A DNA stretch of 64,000 nt from Geosiphon pyriformis (Eukaryota > Glomeromycota > Glomeromycetes > Archaeosporales > Geosiphonaceae). This document shows, one piece after another, positions 1-13,206 of this stretch. The notes under the pieces were generated by a model that was not told where the DNA came from, did not search any database, and worked only from the letters and a program-made list of their open reading frames with translations. Both the position numbers and the translations under genes were made by a program. The stretch is from assembly GCA_016748015.1 (NCBI GenBank), contig JAAOMT010000627.1:432009-496008 (forward strand), written 5' to 3'. Numbering within the stretch: position 1 is the stretch's first letter; each line of letters opens with the position of its first letter.

Positions 1-1
1 A

Positions 2-2437
2 TTTGGCAGAATTGAGAGCGGTGACAGTTTGACATTATATTTTTCAGCTGGTGCATTTGTTGATGATACAATCTGGGTTGGAAATTGTCAAGCTTCTACT
101 CAATATGCTCTGAACATTGCCAGTGAATTTTTTGTGATCAATGATATTTCTATCAATAGTGAGAAAACAGTAGCTATTCTCATCAATCAGGGCGTTAAAG
201 TTGCTTTACTGAACATTTGTGGTCAGCCAATTTCTATTGCCAAGAAAGGGGAAGTATATCGGTATCTGGATATTTTTCTGTTAACTGAAGAGCTCTCCAA
301 GCTGAGTGTCACCAAGGCTTATGTGGATATACGTTTCTTCGTCAATGTTATGCTTAGGAAGGCTATTACAGACAAACAGTTCTCCTATCTGGTGTTGGCT
401 ATTTTACAGCCTATTGTTGCCTATCATATTCAGTTCAGTTTTGTCTTATCTAATATTTGTCGCAAGTGGGATGTCTTGGTTAGAAAGGGTCTTAGGTCCA
501 AGGCTTGTCTCCCCCATGATTTTCCAGACACTGCTTTGCATCATCCCTCATTGTATGGCCTTAAGCCTTTTGAGCAGGTGCAGTCAGAAGGGAAGGTTGC
601 TGCTTTGATGACATTCTCTAATGCCTATGGTATTCTTGGGCATTTGTTTAGACATAGGTTTTTGGACCTTCAGGTTCTTGGTTGGGCTCTTTTGGATCCT
701 TTGCAGTTTCCAGTCAGGTTGTGTGTTAGTCCGGTAAACAATTTTTTGGCTGGGATGGTGAAGATTTTTCTGGACAATGAGCTTGCTTTGGTAAACAACC
801 TCCTCACTGCATTTCATAGTCCTGGTCGGTTTCTGTTGTCCTTTGTTCTTGGAAAGTCTCTGTATTTTGATTCGGTCAAATCTCTTAAACGTTTTGGTGT
901 CGCTTTTGGTGATTGGCTTTTTGATAAAAAGGGTGTTTTGTTGAATTGGAAAACTTTTCGTCATTGGAAAAAGTTGGATCTGCGTGGCCCTGTGCCTCAC
1001 TGGTTCATGGTTTCTTCTGAGTTTTTGAGGGGTTAGGGTTACTCATTTTCTGGTTCTATTGGCTTTGCAGAAAAGCTTGGTTTGGACATTTTGGGGTCTG
1101 AAGAATTTTCTGCAGTAAAAAATGGGGTGCATGACGTTTGGTCGGGCTTTTTTGAAGTTTTTACAGATGGGTCTTTGAGGAATGCAGGCTCTGCTAAGGT
1201 CATCTGTGGTGCTGCTGCATACTTTTCCATCTTGGATAAAAGCATTGGTGTTGCTGTTTGTGGCTTTTTGTCATCTACTATGGCCGAGTTACAGGCTGTC
1301 GCTTTGGCTTTGGAGTGTGTTCCTTCTTCTAGTACTGTGGTGTTACGTCTTGACAGCCAGGCTGCCATTGACACATGTGTATCTGAGATGTCCTTGGTTG
1401 CTCCTGATTTCCGTAATCAATGCTGGCTAGAAAGGCATCATATTTTCAATTTGGTCAGGGATAAGGATCTTAGTGTGAGTTGAGTTAAGATGAAAGGACA
1501 CTCTGGGATTCCTGGTAATATAAAAGCTGACTTGGCTGCTGGGGCTGCCTCTGGGTCTCCTTTTTCTCTTTGTGCCAATGTGTGTGAACATTTTTTGGTT
1601 GCTGAGGGTGTCGCTGTTTCTGGTAACGCCCGTCATTTTATCAGGAATATTTTTTGATCAATTTGTTGTGCTCATTGGGAAGCTGGGCCTGGTTGTGATG
1701 TGGTTCCGGATGTGATGATTGGTTGCATAAACTGGGTTGTTACGGCAGAGGTGTGGCATCCTAATTCTCATATGCTTGCTAAGTTCACTAGCTGCGCATC
1801 TTCAATGCTTCACACTTATATTATGAAGACTGTGCACAGGAGGTTGCCGGTGGTGGTAAGGAAGAGGTTGTATAATAAGTGCTACCCTAGTGTATTGTAT
1901 TTGTTTTGTGGTAAGATGGAGTTTTCTGACCACACTTTTACTTGTGTTTATGAGTCTGGCATCCGTGGTGAGATTTTGGGGAAGGCTTCTGCCCATTGGT
2001 CGGCTTTGGCTGGTGGTTCCCCTGCTTCTGCCGTGTTGCGAGTTTTGTTTTGATGTTCCTTTGATGTTGGGCTGTACACTTTGGTGTGCAAAAGGTTTGT
2101 GCTGGAGAAGTGGTATGAGGAGGCTTGCAGTGTTTTTGAGGATAGAAAGGTGGCCACTGCTCGGATTGTTGATTTTGTCAGATTTGTTGTTGGGTTGCAT
2201 TGTGCTAAAGTATGGTTGGCTAGGGCCAGCCACCAAGTAGTGATGGAGAAGGCTGGTCTGGTCTGTAACATTAGTGTTGTTTCTGGGCTCCCCTGTGGTG
2301 TGTCTTCAGTTTTGTCTAATGGTGTTGTGAGATTGCTTGGTGTGGCCAATTCCTTTGCTATTAGCTTTGGTTGTCAGAAGCCTTATTGTTTCTTTTCTGG
2401 TCTGGGTAGCAGTGTGCGGGTAATTATAGATGTGTAG
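2..2437 (+). pseudogene. LINE ORF2 C-terminal part (RT tail, RNase H, Cys/His end)
   Basis: One reading frame runs from the window edge to a terminal TAG at 2435–2437 with no frameshift and only four internal stops: TAG 1034–1036, TGA 1481–1483, TGA 1655–1657 and TGA 2051–2053. RT motif AFVDDTIWVG (the F/YxDD box) lies near 56–85. The RNase H domain shows FTDGS (about 1160), MAELQA (about 1280), RLDSQAA (about 1350) and KGHSG (about 1495), the usual D-E-D plus His set. A Cys/His motif ending FCGKMEFSDHTFTC lies near 1908–1945; the first Cys of the usual CxxC appears to be Tyr. The TGA stops are what TGG or CGA codons give after one transition. The element's endonuclease and ORF1 lie outside the window. 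It would have acted in target-primed reverse transcription. Confidence 0.85.
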
Positions 2438-2579
2438 TGTTGCCTTGTCTGGCCTGAATGGCTAGCCACATGTAGAAAGTGCGTGAGTCGCGTTTAGTTT
2501 GAGTCTCTTAGTTTGGTTCTATGTACTAGATAGCGATTGGGCTACACTCATTAAATGTGTTAATAAAAAAAAAATTAAA
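2438..2579 (+). other. LINE 3' UTR and A-run
   Basis: Non-coding tail of the LINE, ending in an A-rich stretch at 2564–2579. It is the reference for the 3'-end fragments found elsewhere in the window. A short A+T-rich spacer (2580–2637) separates it from the inverted tail of the next copy, so the two LINEs lie tail to tail. Confidence 0.7.
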
Positions 2580-2637
2580 ACATTATTTTTGTTTTAAAGT
2601 TTGTTTTTTTTTGAAAAATAAAATATATTTTTTTTAA

Positions 2638-5490
2638 TTTAATAAGTACAACCCAATTATTATCTAGTATAAAAAAACAAACTAAGTAATTTTAATTAAA
2701 CATGGCTCATGTATTTACTATATGTAATTAGCTATTTAGATTAATTAAGACAATACTATACATTTATACAAACTTTTACATTATTGTTTACATTTAAAAA
2801 AAATAAATAAGCTTTATATAATTTAAACTAACAGTAAATAATTTCATAATACTTAACAAATTATCTCAATTAACAAAAAACCAGTCAGACTACAAAAAAC
2901 ATCAAACAACACTTTCTTATTACTTATCAAACTACTTTTTTTTATGTCTACTCTAAACTTTAATTTAAATATCCACAACTTACTACAATATTATTCAGCC
3001 AAACAATAAACAAAATTAATCACCAATAATACAGTCTTTTTTTTTTTTATTAAAAACCAATACCATTTTATTAATCTAATTCTTAAAAACAAAACCTTTA
3101 CACAAAATTATATAAATACTATTATTCAATAAAAATTAAAACAATAATATTATAAAATATTAACTAATTATTAAATAACAATATAAATAACACAGAACAA
3201 TAAATAAAATTAAAAAATATAATATATACATAATAATATATAAAATGTATACAAACATATCTAATTTAATGTAATTATAAACAAATAAGCCAAAAAGCAT
3301 TTATAGTTAAATAAAAAGTCCAATAGCTTATTAATTATTTATTAATCAATTAGAATAAACACAATTATATATAACTTAAAATATGTATATATATAATAAC
3401 TTTTTAATTAAAAAAAATACAAACTAACAAAAAGTTAATTAAACAAAAAAAAATTAAATTATAATTTCAAAAAAAGGTAAAAAGCATGCCTTTTTAACTT
3501 TATATTATAAAATCTATTAATAACAAAATCAGTAAATCGAAAAAAATTTTTTATTATAAATTAGAGCCTTAATAAAAATCTAAAAGAAATTATTATCCTT
3601 TCATTATTGCTTTCTATTAGTAAAAACAATAATAAAAATATTCAACATAATAATAAAGCATAAATAAAATCTAAGCTTAACAAAATTAAAAACATATTAG
3701 AAAAATATCAACTATATACAATTACATAAAATTTATTTGTAGTAATATTTTGGCCAAAATTAACAATTAACTTAAAAATTCAAAATAATTTTTTTATGTT
3801 TTGGAAAAATAATCTTTAATCAAAATTATTTTCAAATACTAATTTTATTAAATTCTGTTTTTTTTTAATTTTCTTTAAATTTATTAAAAATAGAATACCA
3901 TTTTATTACAAGTAAAAAAATACAGATATCTGATATTAATACAATATAAAAAAATATATCTGTAAGAGTCTTAAAGAAAAACATAATTAAAAGTATAAAA
4001 ATATAAAAAAATTCTTTTTAAAAAACTAATATAGTAGTAGTTACTAATAGCAATTTTAATGGAAACAATATACAAAACATTAAATTAAATAAAAAAACAC
4101 TTACCAAAAAAATTATTCAATACTTGTTAAAAATTAAAAAAAACTTATTAAACTAATTTTTAAGTTTTTAAATAAGAAAAATAGTAGTAATTTATTAAAC
4201 AAAAATCTAACATAAATTAAAATAATATTTATTAAGACTAATATACTTATCTATATATTATAATTAGATAATTTTCAATATTATTATTTAATTTAAAACC
4301 ATATTTAAAATTAATTATAATATAATTTTTAAAAAAACTACTTTATAACAATGCCAATATCTAAAGTCTCTAAAAAAAGAGTATCCAATACCAAAAATAA
4401 TAAAAATAAGCAAGTTTTTACTAAAAATTTTCACAGTTTAACATGACCAAACAAGATTTTAAATTACATAAAAGCATTTTTTGAATAGGTAAAAATATAA
4501 TTAAATAATTTAATATTATTATATATTAAACATAAAATATTCAAATAATTTTTATTATAAAGTTTTTTCTTAATTACAATTGGCAATTTTTATAAACAAT
4601 TTTTATTAAATATATATAAAAAACAACCAAAAGTCTGTTAATAAATCTAAAACACATATGAGAGTTTAAATATTAAACCAAGACAATACAAGCTTAGTTT
4701 ATGTTTTAGATAAATCATTCACAATTTTTGCACTAAAATCTGTTTTTCATAGAGCATAACAAATTGTTTAATAAATATTGCAAACAAAATAACAAGTTTT
4801 GTTTAATCTAACTGAATTATTAGTTAAGATAAATCTTTTATAAATCTTAACAGAAAAAATTAAACAAAATTATATTATAATATACACAAAAGCATTTGTT
4901 TAATTATTGTTAACATTATTTAAATGATCTTTAATCTTTATTTACTTTACAAAAATATTTTTTAATTTAATTAAATTAACTATATAATAATATTCTATTC
5001 AATACTTATTTTAAAAATCAGACTAATTAAGCTTAAGCTTAAGCTCCAAAATACATGTATTAATTGCAGTCTGATAGTTTATATGCAAAATTATTAAGCA
5101 AAAAAAAAGAATATTTTAATACCAAAATAATTGTCTATAATTCTCTTATTATTAAAGACAATAACTCATATATCTTAATATTTATATTTATTTTAACTTG
5201 AGAAAAGTAAGCTAGAATTTTATTAGTCACTTTTGTAGTATCCAATTTTTTTTAATAAACTATTGATATAAATATTTATTATTTTTATCTATAACTTATA
5301 CAAATGTTTTTAAATATCTAAAAAAATTTTTAAACTAAAAAAGTTCAAACAGTCAGAGCTAAAAATAATCCCATTAAATTTAACAAAGAAATTGTTTATG
5401 TAAGTTAAAATTTTTTTAAATTATGATAAAACTGAATTCTTAAAACACAATTTTTTTCAATAATAAAAAGTTTTTTAATCTATAACCAAT
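2638..5490 (-). mobile_element. Decayed LINE copy, 5'-truncated, very A+T rich
   Basis: Starts with the inverted LINE 3' tail (TTTAATAAGTACAACCC at 2638) and can be followed through the C-terminal Cys/His and RNase H regions. The block at about 4540–4700 lines up with 10550–10700, and 5440–5480 with 11441–11500. It stops near the RT/RNase H junction, which fits the 5' truncation usual for LINEs. No reading frame of any length survives. Differences from the well-kept copy at 1–2579 are mostly C-to-T and G-to-A changes. Confidence 0.7.
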
Positions 5491-5515
5491 GTTTTTATTT
5501 TTATTTTTATTAAAG

Positions 5516-5650
5516 TTTAATAAGTATAATTTAATTGCTATCTAGTATATAAAACCAAAGCTAAGAGTTCCAATTAAATACAATTTACACTCTTTCTATA
5601 TATAACCAGTTACTTGAACTAATTAAGAATACACTATGTTAATGCTTTAA
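5516..5650 (-). mobile_element. LINE 3' tail fragment
   Basis: Another inverted copy of the LINE 3' tail begins with TTTAATAAGTATAATTT at 5516. A T-rich run with repeated TTTTTA (5490–5512) precedes it on the + strand, which is the A-rich tail of a minus-strand element. Only about 135 bp match the LINE 3' end. Upstream on the minus strand it runs into a different coding-like sequence (5678–7736) rather than LINE ORF2, so this may be the tail of a shortened, non-autonomous element. Confidence 0.65.
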
Positions 5651-5677
5651 AAAAAACTTACCCAAAAAAGACATTTT

Positions 5678-7736
5678 TTAAGCAACTTTAAATAATATAG
5701 TATTATTAAGAACCAATTTTACTAACCAACTAATTATTTTAAATATATTAGACTTGATATTAGTATATTTATGCTTCCAAAGTAACAGCAAATTAGAAAA
5801 CATATTATTATTAATAACAAACAAATTTACATGAAAACTAAACATATTAATATTAATAAAACCACAATCATTTTTCAGCACAACTATATTATGTTTTAGC
5901 TTACTTATAGTTTTATTAAAAATATTTATATATATCAAAATTTTATTAATCTTGAAACCAAAAATACTGCTTAATACAAAATCACTTTTTACAAACTGTT
6001 CAAACATAGTAATCAATATACTAACAATATTAACAATTAAATTAACCAAAGTTGACAACTTAACCAAATTAGATTTCAAAAATGCCAGCAAAAAAAAAAC
6101 CAAAAAATTAACAACAACTATAAAAAAAAAAGCAGAAGCTACTAGAAAAAAAAGCATTAGAGAATTAAAAAAACAGAGACCTTAACATAAGACTTAGTAC
6201 TCACAAAATATAGAACAAATATCTTAAAAGCCTTAAAAAAAAAAAATAAAGAAATTCTATAATCTATGGCCAAATAACATATTTTTTAACACCTAAAACA
6301 GCATCAATAGTCAAAAGTTTTCTATTAAATATAATACTTCTTTAGTATACCAGTTTTGATTACAGCAGTATTCAAATCAACTTAAGATTCAAACATAATT
6401 AGAACAAACTGAAAATAATAACTAGAATCAAAAAAGTAAAGAATAAAACATGTCTAATTTTTAACTTAAGAAATCATATTAATAATCTTAAAAACAATAC
6501 AACCAGAGTAAAAATTAATTAACTTGGTCTTAAACTTATCATTAAATATAATAGTTTTATTTTAATTCACCAAAGAAAAGATTTTAATACTATTTTTATT
6601 TACTAAAACTGATTAATAATTCAAAGTAAATACAGCAAAGTCCAGTTTTTTAAAATGAATAATTATATATTGCCAAATTTCAATAGGTTTTAGCACAACA
6701 TAAGCAATTTTACTAAACATATTAAGAGCTGTTTTGATATCAGCAGCAAATATATTTAAAAACATATTATACAGTGTAATAGCAACAAAAAAAAAACCAG
6801 TTTTAGAAACCATCAAAAACTTGACAATTTTAAAAGTAGCCAAACAAATAAAACTTGTAAGCTTAACCTAAAAAGCTGTTTTCAAAAATTTCTAAAAAGC
6901 AAACTCTATACAAAAAGGTTTTATATTGTCCTTTAATACGAACTTTACATCCAAAAAACCATATACAGACTAAAAAACAGTCTTAACATAAGCCAATTTA
7001 ATTTTAAAAATAGCATTAGACACCAGAGTAAAGACCATCTATTCAGTAAATCTTTAATGACTAAAAATAGTTTTCTAAGCACTACTAATAACAGTACCAG
7101 AAACCAACAAAAAATAATTCAGTTTCTATTTGGTTAACCCAATTCTTAAGAACAGATAACTCTATAGGAGATAATTGTTTTGTTTCTAAAATTAATAATA
7201 ATCTATTAAAAGACACCATATTTAACAATATATCTAGTAGTTGATTTTAGCCTATGTTAAACAATATACTAAATAATACAACAGAAATTAAATTTAAGAT
7301 TTCATTAGAAACCATAAAAAAATTTAGTGTAATAATAGCAGAGATAAGCAATTGTTCTTACTTTTTTAAATCTTTAATCTTTTTAACCATATTTTTTGAA
7401 AAGATAATGCTAGCAGCACCAAATATAAAAATTAAAAAAAGAAAAACCAGCTTGTTAACTAGTTTGTTATTAAAAACTTTTGGGCTTTTAGATAGGGTAG
7501 AAGCAATATTAAAACTAATTTAAGAGTGTCTTTTTGAAGAAACTTTGATTGATAAAAAACCAGCCAAAGATAAAAAAAATGGTTTAATAACTACCAAAAG
7601 CAGCTTTTTATAATTATTAAGTAAAAGAAAGACTTTTAAAATGTTTTGTCTAACTGCTTTTACAACAGAAAGAACTTTTTTGGTTAAAACTTTATAAGAT
7701 ATCAGTTACAGTTTTTTTATTCTTTGCTCTAGTCAT
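5678..7736 (-). repeat. Decayed coding repeat, second family (starts MTRAKNKK)
   Basis: A minus-strand coding remnant starts at an ATG at 7736–7734 (MTRAKNKKTV) and ends in an open stretch 6157–5678 of 159 codons. The same start and following sequence recur at 37244 downward, and matching blocks are seen near 8560, so it is a repeat family. The last open stretch looks hydrophobic, with many Phe and Leu, but TCT to TTT (Ser to Phe) changes explain this better than true membrane segments. I do not recognise the protein. Its position just upstream of a LINE 3' tail suggests an ORF1-only LINE derivative. Confidence 0.5.
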
Positions 7737-7740
7737 AATT

Positions 7741-9984
7741 ATAAAATTAAGAAGACAAAAAGTTTTAATACCTTTTTACCAAATTATTATTATTAAAATC
7801 TAAATTATTTAATTATATTTTTATTTATATTTAATTTAATATTAAAACTTAAAGTTTTTAAAAAATTATTATTTTAACAAAAATATTTTTATTGACAAAA
7901 AAATTTGAATTTAATATTAAATATATTATTAAGTAAATTATTTATATTTTATTTTATTTTAAGATTAACAACTTGTTAACTTGAATTTTTTTCAAAATAC
8001 TAATGTTTTTTTAATTAAAAAATTTTTTTTTGATTTTAATATTTAAAAAAAAAGAATATTTATTAATTTTATAACTAAAATAATTAAACCAATAAACTTA
8101 ACAATAAATTTAATTAACAAAGTAAGTTTAATTAATTCAAATTTTAAAAAAACCAATTTAAAACTTATTATAAAATTAATATTAACAAAAAATAATAGTC
8201 TTTATATATAATTTTATATTAATAATATAACTTATAAAACATTTATAATATTTTTAATATTATTTACAATAATTACAAAAAACAATAACAATAAAAACAA
8301 ACTAAACAGAAAACTTAATAATTTTAAAAGTAAAAAAAATAATTTAACAAACTTAATTTATATAGTAATATTTAAAAAAACTTAAAATATAAATTTTATA
8401 CAAAAAAATTTAATATTTTTTTAATAAATAATTTTAATTTTAACTTTGTAGTTTTATTAAATACTAAAATAAAACTATTTATTTATTTAAAAACTTTTAA
8501 CAATTTATAATAGTTTTTTAGCTATTATTAAAAAAAATTTTAAAAAACAAATAATTTAGTTTTTATTTAATCTGTTTAATCTTTAAAATTAAGTAATTAA
8601 TAAACAAATAAATTAAAATTGTATATAAAAACATAACTTTTTTTGTTTTTATAGTTAATTATAATTTAATAAATAAACAAAATTAAATATTAATTTAATA
8701 TAGATTTAATAAATATATTTTTATTATTATTTAAAACAAATAATTAATTATTATTTATAGTTAAAATACTAAGTATTATAATAAATTTGGTAAAAAAATT
8801 TGAATAAAAAAAAAGTTGGTTTTAATATTATTAAAAACACTAATAATTAACTTAAAAAAAATTGGTTTTTTATTATTTGAATAATTAAAAAAAAGTTATA
8901 AAAAAAAATAACAATTTAATTACCAACTTAAAATTAAAAATTTTAAAGCTGTTTAAGATAATAATAACTATTTTTAATATGTTATTTTAATAGAAAAAAC
9001 TTTAATTAAAGCCAAAAAGATGTTTTAAAATTAGCAAAAAACCAATTTATTATAATATTATTTAAAAAAATGCTTTTACAAAATACTATTAAACAGTTTT
9101 TATAATTGTAAATATATTTTTGATAAAAATATTATTAATAATTTTAAGTATTAAGATATTAGTAATTTTTTATTTTAAATATAATTTTTTTTGTTTAATT
9201 TATAAATTTAAATATTATTTAATATAATATATTAAATTAAGTAACTTAAATTAAATATAAATTATGTACTTTTTATATATAATTAGATATTAATTTAATT
9301 TAATTTAAATTAAACTAAATTAAATTTAAAAAAGAAAATCTATATTAAAAAGATATTTTATGTATAATTATAATTAAAAAACTATTATTTACTAATTTAC
9401 TTAATTATTTAATAGTTTTATCTAAATATTGTTTAATTTTAAAAAATTAATGTTCTTATAAAATTATTAATTAAAAATAAATATTTTTATTTAATATATA
9501 GTTAATATTATTTATTAAATTAGTTTTATATTATATTTAGATTTAATTTTAATTATTTTAATATTAATTTTGCTTAAAATTTTATCAAAAATAGATAATT
9601 TATTATAAATAAATACAATTAAATTTTTAATTTTTATATATATAATAGAAAAAATATTTAAAATAATAATAATTAATATAATTAATAAATTAATTGGTTT
9701 AATAATAAATTTAATTAAAGCAGTTAAATTTAAGATCTGAAAATTTAAAAAATTTAATTTAAACTTAATAACTAAATTAATAACAAAAATATTTAAAAAA
9801 ACAACAAAAAAAAACAAAAATCTTAGCATAAGATTTTTTATTAATAAAAAATAATACAAAAAATTTAAAGTTAATAACAAACTTAATAACATATTATTAT
9901 AAACCAATAAATTTTAATTTAACTAAAATAACAATACTAAAAACACCAAAAACATTTTTAATATATATATATATTTTTTATTAA
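7741..9984. other. Very A+T-rich gene-free stretch with repeat remnants
   Basis: By eye the DNA is well over 80% A+T. A minus-strand open stretch at 9515–9907 resembles the C-terminal part of the 5678–6157 remnant (compare YNKLSIFDKILSKI with YINIFNKTISKL), and the sequence near 8560 matches that near 7120 and 36700. I see only degraded copies of the same repeats, with no intact gene, tRNA or ordered tandem array. Confidence 0.6.
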
Positions 9985-12900
9985 TTAATGAATATAGTTT
10001 AATTACTATTTAATATACAGAAACAAACTAAATGAATCTAACCAAATGTGGCTCATGTATTTATTACATATAATCAATTATTTGGGCCAATTAAGACAAC
10101 ATTATGCACTTATATATATTTTTACAATATTACAAATTCTTGAAAAAAAATAACAAATCTTATATAAGCCAAAACTTATGGCAAAAAATTTAACAATACT
10201 AAACAAATAAACAATCTCTGTAGATAAACAACAAAATATTTTGCAAAAAAAGAAAAAACTACTTTCATATTACTTACTAAATCATTCTTTTATATATTTA
10301 TCCTAAATTTCACTCTAAATTACTATAGTTCACTTTAATGTTTTTTAGCCAAACATTGAGCAAAATTAATTACCATTAATATAACTTTCTCCCTATTGTC
10401 ACAAATTAAAATCACTTTATTTGTCCAATCTTTGAAAACAAAATCTTTATATAAAGCCATATAAACACTAATATTTGACATCTCAGAAAAAAGAGTTTAT
10501 AACATTAAAAATGACAATAAAGAACATCCAACTGTCAAAGATTTTTATGAGTAATTTTTGTTATAAAGTCTTTTTCTAACAGCAATAGACAGTCTTTTGT
10601 GAACTATTTTTATTAAATATATATGAAAAGTAGTTAAAGCTTTGCTTATAAATCCTAAAAGCATATATAAGTCTAAATGCCAAACTTTTGCAATACTAGC
10701 CCAATCTATATTACTAATTATTATTTTATCCATAATTTCAGCATTAGGACCAGCTTCTTATTAAGCATAAAAAACAGTCTAATAAATATCCCAAACAAAA
10801 TAACAAGTATTTTTTAATATTATCTGGTTATTAATTACAATATATCTTTTATTAATCTCTTTAGAGAAAACAAAACCTGAATGTATTGCTTTACATATAA
10901 TAACATTAGCTTTGTTATTATCTATATCTTTCAAATAATCTTTAATCTTTACTTATTTAACCAAAATATTCTTAATTTTAATCAAATTAACAATATAATA
11001 TCTTTCTACTTAGCACTTGTTTTAAAAGTCCAGCAAATGCAGTTTAATTTCTAAAGTACATATATTCAAGACTGATTAACTGTTTATATATACAATTACC
11101 AAGCAAAATAAAGGCACATATTTCAATATCAAAGCAATTACTTGAAGTTTTATTAATGTAAAAGACAGCAATTTATACATCTTAACATCTATACTCATCT
11201 TAATATTAGAAAAATAAGCCATTATCTCACCAGTAACTTTTATAGTATCTAAATATTTTAAAGATTTGTCTGTATAAATATTAAAAACATCAGTTTACAG
11301 TCCATATAAATATTTTTTAATATTTCAAAAGCCTTTTGAACAAATAACATCTGAGCAGTTAGAAGCAAAAACAATTACATTAGTACTAACAAAATAATTA
11401 TTTATGTAGACTAAGACTTTTTTAAATTACAAAGACACTGAATTCTTAGAACTTAATTTCTTCTAGTGATAAAAAGTTTTTTAACTTACTACTAATCTAT
11501 GCTTATCTAGTAATCTGTTATTAAAGACAATACCAAAATACTTCAAAAAAAGAATCACATTATAATAAAAGAAGTTCCCTAAAATCTTAAATATAGAAAA
11601 ACAACCAGTATTACAAAATACACAAGAAAATTTGTTGGTTAAAAATATCTTATTATTCAAAAAAATTTTTACAATATTTGCTAAAAAATTGTTTATAAAA
11701 CTGACTTTTAATCTAATGAAATATTGCAAAAAATTCATTAGAGCTTATTCTAAGACTTGCAAATTCAGAAAACAATGTTTAAACAATTGACTAAAAATAT
11801 CAGACATATTAAAAAATCCAATCAGTAAAACAATTTTGTTTTTTGCTTGTATCTGTTTAAATATTTTAAGTCCATAAAAATAAAGATAGTATAATGCCTT
11901 ATTAAGAAAATCTCTTGGCAAGTTAGTCTTAAACTTTAACTCTTTTTTCAACATAATATTTCACTTTTGATATACATTTTTAGATATAAAACCAAACTGT
12001 GTCTAATAACTAATAATGGGTTGTAGAATTGTTAAAACCAAATATAAAAACTGTTAATTAGATAATATTTTTTTGAGAACCAAATTAGAAAAAAACTTGA
12101 TATTTAAATATGCTTTGCTTAAACAAACTCTCTGTTAACAAAAAAATATCCAAGTATCAGTAAGATTTACCATACCTAGCTATAAAAATTGGCCAATTAC
12201 TAATGTGAAAAGAAGTATTTATGATCTTTTGATTAATAAAAATTTTATTTATTTTAAAAAACTTATTAACAATATTCAAAATATACTGTGTTAAAATCTG
12301 ACTATTCTTCACTCAAATTATGTTATTAACAAATATATCTGTTGTAAAAAATAAAAATGTGTTTTTACTTACCTTTTCTTTGCCTATTTTTGCCACAAAG
12401 TTTGTATTAATTCTGTATTTATATAAATGCTTCTGTCTTTTAATTTTGCATAGCAAAAGATCATAAAAAATTCTTCACAAGAGTAATAAGAAAACTTTAT
12501 TTTAATTTAGTCTATTAAGCACTCTATATTCATCTAAAAGACCAAAATTGGTCATTATTTTGTTGATTCTATTTACATGTATATTTTTAAAGAACTTAAT
12601 AAACTTATTACACATTTTTATTTATTTCAAACTAGTTTCCAGATGTTACTACTTAATTGAATTATAGGTTTTATAAATATTCTATAAAACCAGCCAAACT
12701 TTTTGATTCTTTTTCAAAACATCTTTTACTATAAATCCAATTACAAATACAAAAGATTGAGTAGAAGTGCTTTTTAAGACTAAAAAGTTATCATCACAAA
12801 AAACATTATACCTAATACAAACAAATGAAATATGGTCCAATAAAATCTTAAATGGTATTTTTTTAGCTGTTTTAATAAGTATAATAAACTATGTATTTGT

Positions 12901-13206
12901 TAAGATATTTTTCTATTTATATGGTTTAGAGATTATTAAAACTCATGCTTTTTTTTAAAAAGTTAAAACATTACCAAACACCAAATAAAAATTCAGCAAA
13001 CTTAATAAACAAGCTAATATTTAATTACTATAATACTTTTAAAGTTCATTTAATATGTCTAATAAACCAGCTGCTTTGCCATTAAACAAGTTATCAATTA
13101 TCATAACTATTTTATACATATTGATTTCATCTATTACTTCAGAAAAAACATTTTTTTTTACATAATTCAACAATGTGTATTGTCAAAATTAAATGATAAA
13201 CAGCAT
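9985..13206 (-). mobile_element. LINE copy, 3' half (continues at 32880 beyond a Gypsy insertion)
   Basis: The minus-strand LINE begins with its 3' tail at 9985 (TTAATGAATATAG) and reads back through ORF2 to 13206, where Gypsy element B is inserted with target duplication GCAT. It resumes at 32880. The two halves make one element that was close to full length, about 6.5 kb from its ORF1 start near 36186 to its tail. It is heavily decayed and A+T rich. Confidence 0.75.
10545..13200 (-). pseudogene. LINE ORF2 remnant: RT, RNase H, C-terminal region
   Basis: Minus-strand translation in pieces matches the well-kept LINE at 1–2437. The stretch 10733–10545 (IDWASIAKVWH, VHKRLSIAVRKRLYNK) corresponds to 1727–1890. 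The stretch 11954–11745 (LPRDFLNKALYY, HCFLNLQVLE) corresponds to 500–690, and 11738–11481 (NNFLANIVKIFLNN) to 735–935. Further upstream, at about 13100–12550, finger and palm motifs of a LINE RT can be read (NGKAAGLLD, STSTQSFVF). Many stops and no intact frame. Residue changes are those made by transitions (Ser to Phe, Gly to Asn, Cys to Tyr). Confidence 0.75.

Larger units (their letters stand above)
1..2579 (+). mobile_element. LINE (non-LTR retrotransposon), 3' part, best preserved copy
   Basis: The left edge of the window cuts into a non-LTR retrotransposon running on the + strand. It holds the end of the reverse transcriptase, an RNase H domain, a C-terminal Cys/His region, a short 3' UTR (2438–2563) and an A-run at about 2564–2575. 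Its base composition is ordinary, unlike the very A+T-rich relatives that follow. The 3' UTR motif TACTAGATAGCGATTGGGCT (2524–2543) recurs, inverted and transition-mutated, near 2650, 5530, 10000, 46220 and 52995, so this copy is the key for recognising the others. Confidence 0.9.

Noticed and set aside
5678-6157. Multi-pass membrane protein gene on the minus strand
   Set aside because: Phe/Leu richness comes from C-to-T change in a repeat; related remnants exist at 9515–9907 and no intact start context or intron structure is seen.
2638-13206. Mitochondrial or bacterial-symbiont origin of the A+T-rich blocks
   Set aside because: LINE tail, RNase H and RT pieces are recognisable along them, so they are decayed nuclear repeats.
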